Origin: WRDF01 sp031552235
Lineage (GTDB): Bacteria > Bacteroidota > Bacteroidia > Bacteroidales > Rikenellaceae
NCBI GenBank assembly: GCA_031552235.1
Contig: JAVBMR010000002.1
Span: 62,001-126,000 of the forward strand
Direction of reading: 5' to 3'
Length of the DNA stretch: 64,000 nucleotides
The translations under genes and the position numbers were made by a program. The notes below the pieces were generated by a model. The model searched no databases. It had not been told where the DNA came from and saw only the letters and a program-made list of their open reading frames with translations. This document shows positions 18,879 to 26,421 of the stretch, piece by piece (the first letter of the stretch is position 1; each line of letters starts with the position of its first letter).

Positions 18879-21800
18879 TTATTCGTCATCGTCGTCTTCA
18901 TCCGGCACGTTGTCGAAGTCTGACGAAGAGTTTACGCTCGCCGCGTAATCCTTGGGCAGCACGCCGAAGTATTTCTTGAAGCACTTAGTGAAGTAGGACG
19001 CCGAGTTGAAGCCGACCTTGACATACACGTCGCTGATGCGGCATTCGTTGCGGGCGATGATCGAGGCTGCGCGTTTGAGCCGGTAGCGCTTCACATACTC
19101 GTTGGGCGACACCCCGAACAGCCCCTTGATCTTGCGGTAGAAATTCGACCGGCTCATGAACATGCTCTCGGCCAGGTGGTCGAGCGAGATGTCCTCTTTC
19201 TGGATGTATTTCTCGATTTCGGCGTTGAGTTTTTCGATGAATTCGCTGTCCTTCTTGCTGTACACCGTGTTGCCGACCTCGATCTTCGCCGATGGGGGTG
19301 TGTTGTAGGCGTTGCGCAGGCGGCGGCGGTTTTCGAGCAGGTTGTCTATCTGCGTGTGCAGGAATTCGAGCGAGAAAGGTTTCTCGACATAGGCGTCCGA
19401 CCCGTACTCAAGCCCTTTGATCTTGTCCTGCAGCGACGTCTTGGCCGTGAGCTGGATAACGGGGATATGCGAGTAGCGGATGTCGGATTTGACGAATTCG
19501 CACAGCTCGTAGCCGTCCATCTCGGGCATCATGAGGTCGGTTATGATGAGGCTTATGTTCTCGCGGTCGAGGATGTCGATGGCCTGTTTGCCGTTCGCCG
19601 CGTAACGCACGTCGTAGTATATTTCGAGGAATTCGCCTGTGATCCTGCGCACCTCGTCGTTGTCTTCCACCAGCAGGATACGTTCCTTGTCGTCCTCCGA
19701 TATTTCATCCAAGGGCTCAGGCGTATGCGAAGAGGGGATTACGGCGTCCGACACCGAATCGCCGACCAGCACGCGCTCCCTTGCCAGCGTCGGCAGGGTA
19801 ACGGTGAATACGGCCCCGCCGTCACGGTTGTTTGCCACCTGTATCGTGCCGCCGTGCTTCTCGGTCAGCAGTTTGGCCAGGTGGAGGCCGATGCCGCTGC
19901 CGGCCTTGCTGCCTTCCGGCTGGTAGAACGTGTCGAAGATCTTGTCGCGTTCGTTCATGTCGATGCCTTTCCCGTCGTCGGAAACCGACAATTCGAGCGT
20001 ATGGCCCTTCATCCGCAGCGAAACCACGATCTTTGTCTTCGCGTATTTGAGCGCGTTCGAGATGAGGTTGTTGGCGATCTTCGAGAAAGCGTCGGCATCC
20101 ATGTTGAAGAAGACCTCGCCCTCCGGCAGGTTCAGTTCCATCTTCAGGTTGCCGATGTTGACCACCGAATTGAACCTGGCGCAGATGTCTGTCAGCAACT
20201 GTTTCACATCCTGGTTCTGTACCAGCAGCGCATATTCGCCTTCGCCGCTCTTGCGGAACTCAAGCAGCTGGTTTATAAGGTTGAGCAGGTTGTTGGTGTT
20301 GGTGTTCATCATGTCGAGGTAGTTCTTTACCTGCGGCGAGCCTTCGCCCGAGGAGATGATGAATTCCAGCGGTACCTTTATCAGCGTGAGCGGCGTGCGG
20401 ATCTCGTGCGCGATGTTGGTGAAGAAGTCAATCTGCGAGTGGTAACTAAGCCGCTCCTGTTCAGTGGCATACTCGCGGAGCCTTTTTTTCTGGGAGTAGG
20501 TTATCAGGAAATACACTGCCAGTATGGCTGAAAGTATGAGGATGCCGTAGATGACGTAAGCCAGTGTGGTTAGATAGAACGGCGGCCGTATTTCGAACCT
20601 GAGCGCGGTGGTCTGTGTGCTCCACAGCCCGTCGTTGTTCGATCCGCGCACAAGAAAGGTGTATTTGCCGGCGGGCAGGTTGTTGTAGTAGGCCGAGGCG
20701 CTGTTCTCGGTCTCGATCCATTTCTCGTCCCAGCCCTCCAGCTTGTACGAATATTTGTTCTTCTGCGGCGACTGGTAGCTCAGCGCCACGAAGTCTATGA
20801 TGATGTTGCTGCTTCCGGGTTTAAGCCTTATGGTCCCGGAGGCCGGGGGGAGAGTGTCGGTTTTGCCGAGTATGGAGGTCGCCGCGATGCGGTCTTTCGG
20901 GATTACGGGGTCGTTATTGACCCTCATGCCCGTAATCGTGATATTGGGCATGTAGTCGTTCGTGACGAGCTGGTCGGGGTTGAAGAAGTTGAACCCGTTG
21001 ATGCTTCCGAAATAGAGCTTCCCGTCCGAGGCGGCCAGCGAGGCGTCGGGGCTGAACTGCGAGCTTTGCAGGCCGTCGGTTTTGGTGTAGCGGCTTTCCA
21101 CGGTGTTGGTGGTCGGGTTGAAGCTGAATATGCCGCCGCTTGTGGCGATCCAGAGCATACCGTCCTGGTCCTGTTCTATTGAGGATATCATGCGGTTGGG
21201 GAGTGCCCGTTTCTCGTCGTCTATCCTCACTATGCCCGGGATGCTGTATTCGAACCGGCACAGGCCGTTCTCGGTCCCGATCCAGATCGTACCCCAGTCG
21301 TCCTCGAACAGCGAAGTGACCCTGTTGTTCGGGATGGTGGCCTTATTGCCCGGTTCGTTGTAGAAGTATGACCAGGTGCCGTCGGACGGCTTGAGCCTGT
21401 ATATGCCCATGTCGAGGGTTGCGAACCAGATGTTTCCGCGGCTGTCTTCGATCATGTCGGAGACGCTGGCCTGGTTGCCCAGTTGCGAAACCTGTTCGAA
21501 GTCGTTGGTTTCGGGCCTGTATTTGTTAAGCCCCCATGCCGTCCCGACGTATATGTTCCCCTGGCGGTCCTTGAACAGCGACGTTACCGTGTTGTCGCTT
21601 ATGCTGTTGTCTGTCCCGGGTATGTGGCGATAGTTGCGTACGCGCCCCGTGGCGGTGTTCATCACGTCCAGCCCCCTCGAAAACGTCCCGATCCACAATT
21701 CGCTGCCGATGAGCATCAGCGACTGTATATTGTGGTAGCTTATCGAATTGCCGTCGGCGCCTCGCGGTTCGTAGAAGGTCATGGAACCCTTGTCCGGGTA

Positions 21801-22928
21801 ATAGTATATAAGGCCGCCGTCTTTTGTGCCTATCCACAGGTTGTGTTTCTCGTCCTCCGCGAAGCAGCTTACGACGCGTCCGCCGTTGTAACCGCCGCCG
21901 ACAGGGATCACATGGCCGAAGGGCCTCAGGTTGCGGGGGATGTAGTTCACGCCGCCGTATTCCGTGGCGATCCACAGGCCGCCCTCGCGGTCGCGCCAGA
22001 TGTCGAGTACCGACTGGTCGCTGATCCCGAACAGGTTGCGTGTGTCGAACGGCTGGAACTTGCCGGTGGATTTTGTGAAAATGAACAATCCGTTGTCGGT
22101 GGCTATCAGCAACTCTTCCTCGCTCAGAGGGAATATCTTGCGGAAATGCGAAACCGAATACTTCGTGTCGTCGAGCCGGTAGATCTTGGTCTGCCCCGTT
22201 TTTTTGTCTATTGCCTGAAGCTCGGTCACGCCCAGGCCGCAGTAGATGGTTTGCTTGTCGTTGTAGAGGGCGGTTATGTTCCTGTCGCCGCGGTCGTTAT
22301 AGTTGATGTCGGGCATAAACTCGCGCAGGAAATTCCCGTCGGTGTCGAACTCTATTATCCGCCCGCTGTTGGTGCCGGCGTAGATTATGCCGTTGCTGGC
22401 ACGCGAGATGTCGCCGATGACCAGGCCGTATTTGCGTGTCTGGGAAAGGGTGTCGGCTTTGGTGTCGTAGATGAAAAGCCCCTGTCCCGACGTGCCGAAC
22501 CAAATGGTGTTGGGGTCGTCGAATTTTATCAGGCGCACCGTCCCGTTTATGCCGTTGCCGTCGCCCGTGCGTGTGCCGAACCTTTCGAATGTCTCCGTGG
22601 CCGGAGAGTAAATATATACCCCGCGTGCCGTGCCGACCCAGATGCGTCCCTGGTCGTCCTCGGCGAGGCTGTAGATGGAGTTGTTGCCTATCTGCCCCTC
22701 TTTGGAAGGGCTGTTGTCCGTAAATATCTTGTACTGCCGCCCGTCGAAACGGTTGAGCCCGTCGGCGGTCCCGAACCACATGAAACCGTCGCTGTCCTGT
22801 ATCACACACCGTACTGTGTTGTGCGACAGTCCTTTGTCGACCTCGTACTTATATGACATGAGCTCTTCTGCGGCCTGCGCGTGCAGTGCCGACAGAAAGA
22901 AAAGAATGGCGTATACGAACCGTTTCAC
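18879..22928 (-). CDS. hybrid two-component system sensor/regulator (HTCS)
   Basis: A one-polypeptide glycan sensor and transcription regulator, 1349 aa. Order: signal peptide; two seven-bladed Reg_prop propellers (about 20-680, repeats of the type GNIWFATLDMGIYRL); Y_Y_Y domain (about 715-775, YSYKLEGWDEKW); a transmembrane helix (about 785-810); HisKA with FFTNIAHEIRTPLTL (His near 841); HATPase (SDDGKGID); receiver with TDLMMPEMDG (Asp near 1131); AraC-type helix-turn-helix (about 1235-1335). I use the GTG at 22928, which begins a signal peptide. The frame is open to a TTG at 22997, but that lies at the expected transcription start, just past a TATCTTTG box (23002-23009). It probably regulates the divergent GH43 gene. 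Confidence 0.93.
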   Translation of the reverse strand: MKRFVYAILFFLSALHAQAAEELMSYKYEVDKGLSHNTVRCVIQDSDGFMWFGTADGLNRFDGRQYKIFTDNSPSKEGQIGNNSIYSLAEDDQGRIWVGTARGVYIYSPATETFERFGTRTGDGNGINGTVRLIKFDDPNTIWFGTSGQGLFIYDTKADTLSQTRKYGLVIGDISRASNGIIYAGTNSGRIIEFDTDGNFLREFMPDINYNDRGDRNITALYNDKQTIYCGLGVTELQAIDKKTGQTKIYRLDDTKYSVSHFRKIFPLSEEELLIATDNGLFIFTKSTGKFQPFDTRNLFGISDQSVLDIWRDREGGLWIATEYGGVNYIPRNLRPFGHVIPVGGGYNGGRVVSCFAEDEKHNLWIGTKDGGLIYYYPDKGSMTFYEPRGADGNSISYHNIQSLMLIGSELWIGTFSRGLDVMNTATGRVRNYRHIPGTDNSISDNTVTSLFKDRQGNIYVGTAWGLNKYRPETNDFEQVSQLGNQASVSDMIEDSRGNIWFATLDMGIYRLKPSDGTWSYFYNEPGNKATIPNNRVTSLFEDDWGTIWIGTENGLCRFEYSIPGIVRIDDEKRALPNRMISSIEQDQDGMLWIATSGGIFSFNPTTNTVESRYTKTDGLQSSQFSPDASLAASDGKLYFGSINGFNFFNPDQLVTNDYMPNITITGMRVNNDPVIPKDRIAATSILGKTDTLPPASGTIRLKPGSSNIIIDFVALSYQSPQKNKYSYKLEGWDEKWIETENSASAYYNNLPAGKYTFLVRGSNNDGLWSTQTTALRFEIRPPFYLTTLAYVIYGILILSAILAVYFLITYSQKKRLREYATEQERLSYHSQIDFFTNIAHEIRTPLTLIKVPLEFIISSGEGSPQVKNYLDMMNTNTNNLLNLINQLLEFRKSGEGEYALLVQNQDVKQLLTDICARFNSVVNIGNLKMELNLPEGEVFFNMDADAFSKIANNLISNALKYAKTKIVVSLRMKGHTLELSVSDDGKGIDMNERDKIFDTFYQPEGSKAGSGIGLHLAKLLTEKHGGTIQVANNRDGGAVFTVTLPTLARERVLVGDSVSDAVIPSSHTPEPLDEISEDDKERILLVEDNDEVRRITGEFLEIYYDVRYAANGKQAIDILDRENISLIITDLMMPEMDGYELCEFVKSDIRYSHIPVIQLTAKTSLQDKIKGLEYGSDAYVEKPFSLEFLHTQIDNLLENRRRLRNAYNTPPSAKIEVGNTVYSKKDSEFIEKLNAEIEKYIQKEDISLDHLAESMFMSRSNFYRKIKGLFGVSPNEYVKRYRLKRAASIIARNECRISDVYVKVGFNSASYFTKCFKKYFGVLPKDYAASVNSSSDFDNVPDEDDDDE

Positions 22929-23001
22929 GCTGTTGCTTTTTTCAGATTGGGGGTTTTTGCGCGGTCTGCCCCCGTGTGTGGCGGCCGGCTTTAACAAATG
23001 T

Positions 23002-23009
23002 CAAAGATA
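23002..23009 (-). promoter_or_regulatory. -7 element of the HTCS gene
   Basis: TATCTTTG on the minus strand matches TAnnTTTG and would start transcription about 65 bases before the GTG at 22928. No good -33 element is visible, as expected for a regulated promoter. Confidence 0.5.
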
Positions 23010-23079
23010 ATATTTTTATAATGAAAACCATAACCGTTTTATTGTGCCGGAACCTATTATGTCGAGTCTGTTTTTTTCG

Positions 23080-23087
23080 TATGTTTG
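23080..23087 (+). promoter_or_regulatory. -7 element of the GH43 gene
   Basis: TATGTTTG, 23 bases before the start codon at 23111. The -33 region is weak. It lies back-to-back with the HTCS promoter, and the roughly 70 bases between them are the likely place for HTCS binding (inference). Confidence 0.5.
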
Positions 23088-23110
23088 TAGATAAAACAAT
23101 CCCGACTATT

Positions 23111-24097
23111 ATGAAAAAGACAAGCGTTATTTTGGTCATATGCTTCGCCTTCGCGGTGTTCGCGGGGCAGGGGTGTGCCGCCAAGAGGGCGGGGAACCCG
23201 ATATTCCCGGGGTGGTATGCCGACCCGGAGGGCATGATCCTCGACGGCCGCTACTGGATATTCCCGACCTACTCGGCCAAATATAAAGAGCAGGTATTCC
23301 TCGACGCGTTCTCGTCGCCCGACCTGGTTAACTGGACGAAGCACGAACGCGTGATCGACACGACCGCGGTGGCGTGGCTGGATTCTGCAATGTGGGCGCC
23401 CGCCGTGGTCGAAAAGGACGGTAAATACTACATCTTTTTTGCAGGCAACGACATTCAGAGGAACGGCGCTGTGGGCGGGATCGGTGTTGCCGTCGCCGAC
23501 AGGCCCGAAGGCCCGTACAAAGACCTGATCGGCAAGCCGCTGATAGACACGATAGTGAACCGTGCCCAGCCGATAGACCAGTATGTGTTCCGTGACAAGG
23601 ACGGCACCTGGCTAATGTACTACGGCGGATGGGGACATTGCATGGTCGTGAAGCTGAAAGACGACTTCACCGGCATCTTGCCTTTCGACGACGGCACGCT
23701 CTACAGGGAGATAACCCCCAAGAATTACACCGAAGGCCCGTTCATGTTCATCCGCGACGGCAAATATTACTTTATGTGGTCCGAGGGCGGATGGGGCAGC
23801 CCCGATTACAGCGTCGCCTACGCCATTTCAGACTCGCCGTTCGGGCCGTTCGTGCGCGAAGGCAAGATATTGCAGCAGGATCCAGAGGTGGCCACCAGCG
23901 CCGGCCACCATTCCATCATACACGAGCCTGAGTCAGGCAAGTATTACATAGTCTACCACCGCCGCCCGCTGACCGAAAAGGGACGCGACAGCCGTGCGAC
24001 GTGCATCGACGAAATGTTCTTCGACAAAGACGGCAAGATACTCCCCGTGAAGATGACCTTCGAGGGCGTCAAGGCCAACAAGCTGCGGAAGAAATAA
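23111..24097 (+). CDS. GH43-family glycoside hydrolase, lipoprotein
   Basis: A five-bladed propeller glycosidase of clan GH-F, 328 aa including a lipoprotein signal peptide ending FAGQGC. Catalytic landmarks: PGWYADPEGM near residue 40 (the Asp is the general base), SAMWAPAVVEKDGKYYIFF (about 95-113), PIDQYVFRDKDG with the modulating Asp (about 157-168), and NYTEGPFMFIRDGKYYFMWS, where the Glu before Gly-Pro is the general acid (about 210). GH43 enzymes act on arabinose-, xylose- or galactose-containing glycans; the subfamily cannot be fixed by eye. I chose ATG 23111 for its signal peptide, although the frame is open back to 22886. It is divergent from the HTCS gene and is its probable target. 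Confidence 0.88.
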   Translation: MKKTSVILVICFAFAVFAGQGCAAKRAGNPIFPGWYADPEGMILDGRYWIFPTYSAKYKEQVFLDAFSSPDLVNWTKHERVIDTTAVAWLDSAMWAPAVVEKDGKYYIFFAGNDIQRNGAVGGIGVAVADRPEGPYKDLIGKPLIDTIVNRAQPIDQYVFRDKDGTWLMYYGGWGHCMVVKLKDDFTGILPFDDGTLYREITPKNYTEGPFMFIRDGKYYFMWSEGGWGSPDYSVAYAISDSPFGPFVREGKILQQDPEVATSAGHHSIIHEPESGKYYIVYHRRPLTEKGRDSRATCIDEMFFDKDGKILPVKMTFEGVKANKLRKK

Positions 24098-24143
24098 TAA
24101 CGGAACGATCCAATTAAATCTTGTCCGGCCTGTTTCGAAGGCC

Positions 24144-24172
24144 GTCAGGCGCCACCGAAGGGGGCGCCTGAC
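24144..24172. terminator. hairpin downstream of the GH43 gene
   Basis: A perfect 10-bp GC-rich stem (GTCAGGCGCC / GGCGCCTGAC), 46 bases past the stop codon, without a real T-tract. It is a likely terminator or mRNA 3'-end stabiliser. Confidence 0.5.
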
Positions 24173-24193
24173 AGTATTTGTATGGCATGTTTT

Positions 24194-24253
24194 TCTTCGT
24201 CAGCGTGATTATAAGTCGAAACGGAATAATCCCGCTTATTTTAACATTGGTGC
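24194..24253. repeat. direct repeat copy 2 flanking the HTCS-GH43 unit
   Basis: The counterpart of 18673-18727 in the same orientation, with a few extra bases before TTAACATT. The 386-base gap 24098-24483 also holds a hairpin (24144-24172), an imperfect 22-base tandem duplication (24306-24349) and a terminator (24391-24430), and no gene. Confidence 0.6.
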
Positions 24254-24390
24254 AAAAACATGCGTTAGTTCCGAATTGCGGCGACGCTTTGTCCCCCGAC
24301 GGAAGGGCGATTACTTTGGCGCATAGTGGCGATCACTCCGGCGCGTAGCTGTAATTGCCTCCCTGTCCCGAATATGTGATCCGCTGATTA

Positions 24391-24430
24391 CAAAGGCCGC
24401 GACCGTAAAACGGTCGCGGCCTTTGTTTTT
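24391..24430. terminator. strong hairpin terminator
   Basis: A perfect 15-bp stem (24391-24405 with 24411-24425), TAAAA loop, then five T on the plus strand. It separates GH43 from the convergent lipoprotein gene and may serve both. Confidence 0.8.
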
Positions 24431-24483
24431 GCCAGCGTTTATTGAGCTGTGTGCCGGAGGATTACCCGCCGCCCTCGTCGGAA

Positions 24484-25299
24484 TTAGAACCCGAGAGGTT
24501 CGATGATGCGTACCTCGCCGCCGAACTGTTTGTCGGCTGCTACGAGCAGGAACGGACGGCTGGTGTAGCTCTGTTTCTCGCCTTTTGTTATGCGGTAAAC
24601 CAGTGTCGTGAAATCGCCTTTCCTGAGCAGGGCGCCGACTTCGTATGTGTCGCCTGTGTTGGTCGGTTTACCTATTACCGCTATCGCGAACTGTTTCGAA
24701 AAGTCTATCGGGGTGGGTTTCGACTTCATCGTGGTCGCCATGCCGAAGAGGTCGTCGAACTCTTTCTTCGAAGTTATCGTCAGCGATTTGACCGCCAGGG
24801 TGTCGACAGTGTTCTTGACGAAGTATCCTGCAGGCATTTCGTGAGGTACTTTAGCCCCCGAGTACAGTTCCACCGTGAAATTGCCACTGTAGGGATCGCC
24901 CTGCATCTGGCTTTCGCCTATGGCCATGGCATAGGTTCCGGCACCGGTCAGGTCATAAGTTATTTCATGCCCGAAAGGACCGTCGGTAGCCCCGTCGGGC
25001 ATCGTGATCTGGTTGAAGCGGAGGTTGCCGACGCTGCCTGATGGCAACACAAGGCGACCGTAGAGGGCCTCGCCGCCGGGCGAATCGAAAGACGCTATTA
25101 CCGTTTGCATGGAATCCTTGTGCATGCTCAATTTGGCATACCCTGCTATAAGGTCCATGGTAACCGGTACGTCCGCTGCCCTCGACGAAGTTTCGGCCGA
25201 CTGCTCGGCCGTTTTTTTGTTGCTGCATTGTCCGCATGATGTCATGGCGACCATGGCACACGCTGTGACCACTGCGTAAAACGTTTTCATAGTTCTCAT
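24484..25299 (-). CDS. lipoprotein with PrcB-like C-terminal domain
   Basis: A 271-aa predicted lipoprotein (MKTFYAVVTACAMVAMTSC; start 25299 or the in-frame ATG at 25290). The middle (about residues 45-155) is beta-rich and not assigned. The last 100 residues (SLTITSKKEFDDLFG, then FAIAVIGKPTNTGDTYEVGALL, then SRPFLLVAADK) resemble the PrcB C-terminal domain, named from a protease-complex subunit of Treponema. There is no adjacent protease gene. A minus-strand TATTTTTG box at 25344-25351 with a CAAA (TTTG on the minus strand) farther out could be its promoter. The function is unknown, and the domain call is by eye only. Confidence 0.55.
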   Translation of the reverse strand: MRTMKTFYAVVTACAMVAMTSCGQCSNKKTAEQSAETSSRAADVPVTMDLIAGYAKLSMHKDSMQTVIASFDSPGGEALYGRLVLPSGSVGNLRFNQITMPDGATDGPFGHEITYDLTGAGTYAMAIGESQMQGDPYSGNFTVELYSGAKVPHEMPAGYFVKNTVDTLAVKSLTITSKKEFDDLFGMATTMKSKPTPIDFSKQFAIAVIGKPTNTGDTYEVGALLRKGDFTTLVYRITKGEKQSYTSRPFLLVAADKQFGGEVRIIEPLGF

Positions 25300-25388
25300 A
25301 TATTCAATGTTTTAGTGATTGCGGGAAATGTGCTTGCCTATTACAAAAATAATACCAATAGAAATATGTTTGACAAAAGTAGATTTTT

Positions 25389-25419
25389 TTTGCGATATTC
25401 GTTTCTTTTCATAACTTTG
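25389..25419 (+). promoter_or_regulatory. promoter of the membrane protein-wHTH-CreD module
   Basis: -33 TTTG (25389-25392), 19-base spacer, -7 TAACTTTG (25412-25419). The -7 box is overlapped by the palindrome at 25414-25430. Confidence 0.75.
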
Positions 25420-25430
25420 CGCTACAAAGT
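25414..25430. promoter_or_regulatory. putative operator, copy 1 (ACTTTG-N5-CAAAGT)
   Basis: A perfect 17-bp palindrome covering the end of the -7 box and the region up to the expected start site. The identical half-sites and spacing recur at 26379-26395 before creD. Probable binding site of the winged-helix protein encoded at 26052-26342 (inference). Confidence 0.6.
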
Positions 25431-25447
25431 ACTTTTAATTAGCATTT

Positions 25448-26059
25448 ATGAATACTCAGACGGAAGATATCAGGGTTATCAGGGAGATGATGGAGAAATC
25501 GTCCAAATTCCTTTCGCTCAGCGGCTTGTCGGGGATTGCGGCCGGGATTGCGGCGATCATTGGCGCGGCATTCGCCTATTTTTACCTGCTGCGCGATCCG
25601 ATGGCCACGGATTATAACCGCATGCAGGAGGCCATGATTCTGCTTGCCGACGCGGCCGCCGTGTTGGCGGTGTCGCTTGGGATAGGGTTTTTCATGTCGT
25701 GGCGCAAGGCGAAAAGGAACGGGCAGGGGCTTTTCAACAAAGTGACCTACCGCATCCTGTACAGCCTCGCCGTGCCTCTCGTGACCGGCGGCCTGTTCTG
25801 TGTCATATACCTGCTGAAGGGCGATATCCGCACGGTCGTTGCCGCCACCCTTATTTTCTACGGGCTGGCATTGGTCAACGCCTCGAAATATACCTACGGC
25901 GAGGTGCATTACCTTGGCATCACGGAGATAATCCTGGGTCTCGCCGCAGCTGTTTTCGGGCGCTACGGGCTGATTGCGTGGACTATAGGATTCGGTGTAT
26001 GCCACATTGTTTACGGCCTTATCATGTATCTCAAATACGACGCGCGACGTAATGGATAA
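25448..26059 (+). CDS. six-helix inner-membrane protein in the CreD module
   Basis: A 203-aa integral membrane protein of unknown function. After a short soluble N terminus (MNTQTEDIRVIREMMEKSSKF) there are six clear hydrophobic segments, at about residues 25-45, 63-82, 100-120, 125-143, 150-168 and 172-193. A basic loop (WRKAKRNGQG, about 85-94) suggests that side is cytoplasmic. It overlaps the winged-helix gene by 8 bases (ATGGATAA), so the two are translationally coupled, and creD follows. It may sense the membrane for the regulator or be a target of it; both are inferences from gene order. Confidence 0.8.
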   Translation: MNTQTEDIRVIREMMEKSSKFLSLSGLSGIAAGIAAIIGAAFAYFYLLRDPMATDYNRMQEAMILLADAAAVLAVSLGIGFFMSWRKAKRNGQGLFNKVTYRILYSLAVPLVTGGLFCVIYLLKGDIRTVVAATLIFYGLALVNASKYTYGEVHYLGITEIILGLAAAVFGRYGLIAWTIGFGVCHIVYGLIMYLKYDARRNG

Positions 26060-26342
26060 TATAATTTCGGGGCTGAACAAGGTCTTCGAGAGCCGCGTGC
26101 GCCTTGGGATCATGTCGATTCTGTCGGTCAACGAATCGGCGGATTTCAACGGCATGAAGGAGCTTATGCAGCTCACGGACGGCAACCTCGCCAGCCACCT
26201 CAAGGCGTTGGAAGCGGCGGGCTATGTGGCGTCGGCGAAGCAATTCGTCGGGCGCAAGCCAAACACGACTTACGCCATAACGCCGGAGGGCCGTACGCAG
26301 TTCAAGGCACATATCGACGCGTTAGAGCAACTTTTTAAATAA
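26052..26342 (+). CDS. winged-helix transcriptional regulator (MarR/ArsR-like, HTH_34 type)
   Basis: A 96-aa DNA-binding protein consisting of little more than one winged helix: FESRVRLGIMSIL (helix 1), FNGMKELMQLTDGNLASHLKALEAAGYV (helices 2-3, with the recognition helix at NLASHLKALEAAGY), then the wing FVGRKPNTTYAITPEGR. This resembles the small regulators usually found beside creD in Bacteroidota. The frame is open from 25995, but ATG 26052 gives a start that overlaps the preceding stop by 8 bases and matches the family N terminus. Likely autoregulator through the ACTTTG-N5-CAAAGT palindromes on either side of it. Confidence 0.85.
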   Translation: MDNIISGLNKVFESRVRLGIMSILSVNESADFNGMKELMQLTDGNLASHLKALEAAGYVASAKQFVGRKPNTTYAITPEGRTQFKAHIDALEQLFK

Positions 26343-26378
26343 TGGAATGAAAGGGGTCGCGTTTTTTTTACCCCATTC

Positions 26379-26395
26379 ACTTTGTAATGCAAAGT
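26379..26395. promoter_or_regulatory. putative operator, copy 2 (ACTTTG-N5-CAAAGT)
   Basis: The same 17-bp palindrome as at 25414-25430, only the 5-base spacer differing, 27 bases before the creD start. It overlaps TCACTTTG, one mismatch from a -7 box, so creD may also have its own regulated promoter. Confidence 0.6.
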
Positions 26396-26421
26396 AATTA
26401 ACCTTAAAAATAATTTTGAAC

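Noticed and set aside
21483..22856. 457-codon plus-strand frame opposite the HTCS gene (and 19176-20531, 451 codons)
   Set aside because: Shadows of the propeller and kinase parts of the HTCS; valine-rich composition typical of antisense frames.
22929..22997. TTG-started extension of the HTCS protein (23 extra residues)
   Set aside because: The TTG lies a few bases past a TATCTTTG -7 box, about where transcription should begin, and the extension would hide the signal peptide that the GTG at 22928 exposes.
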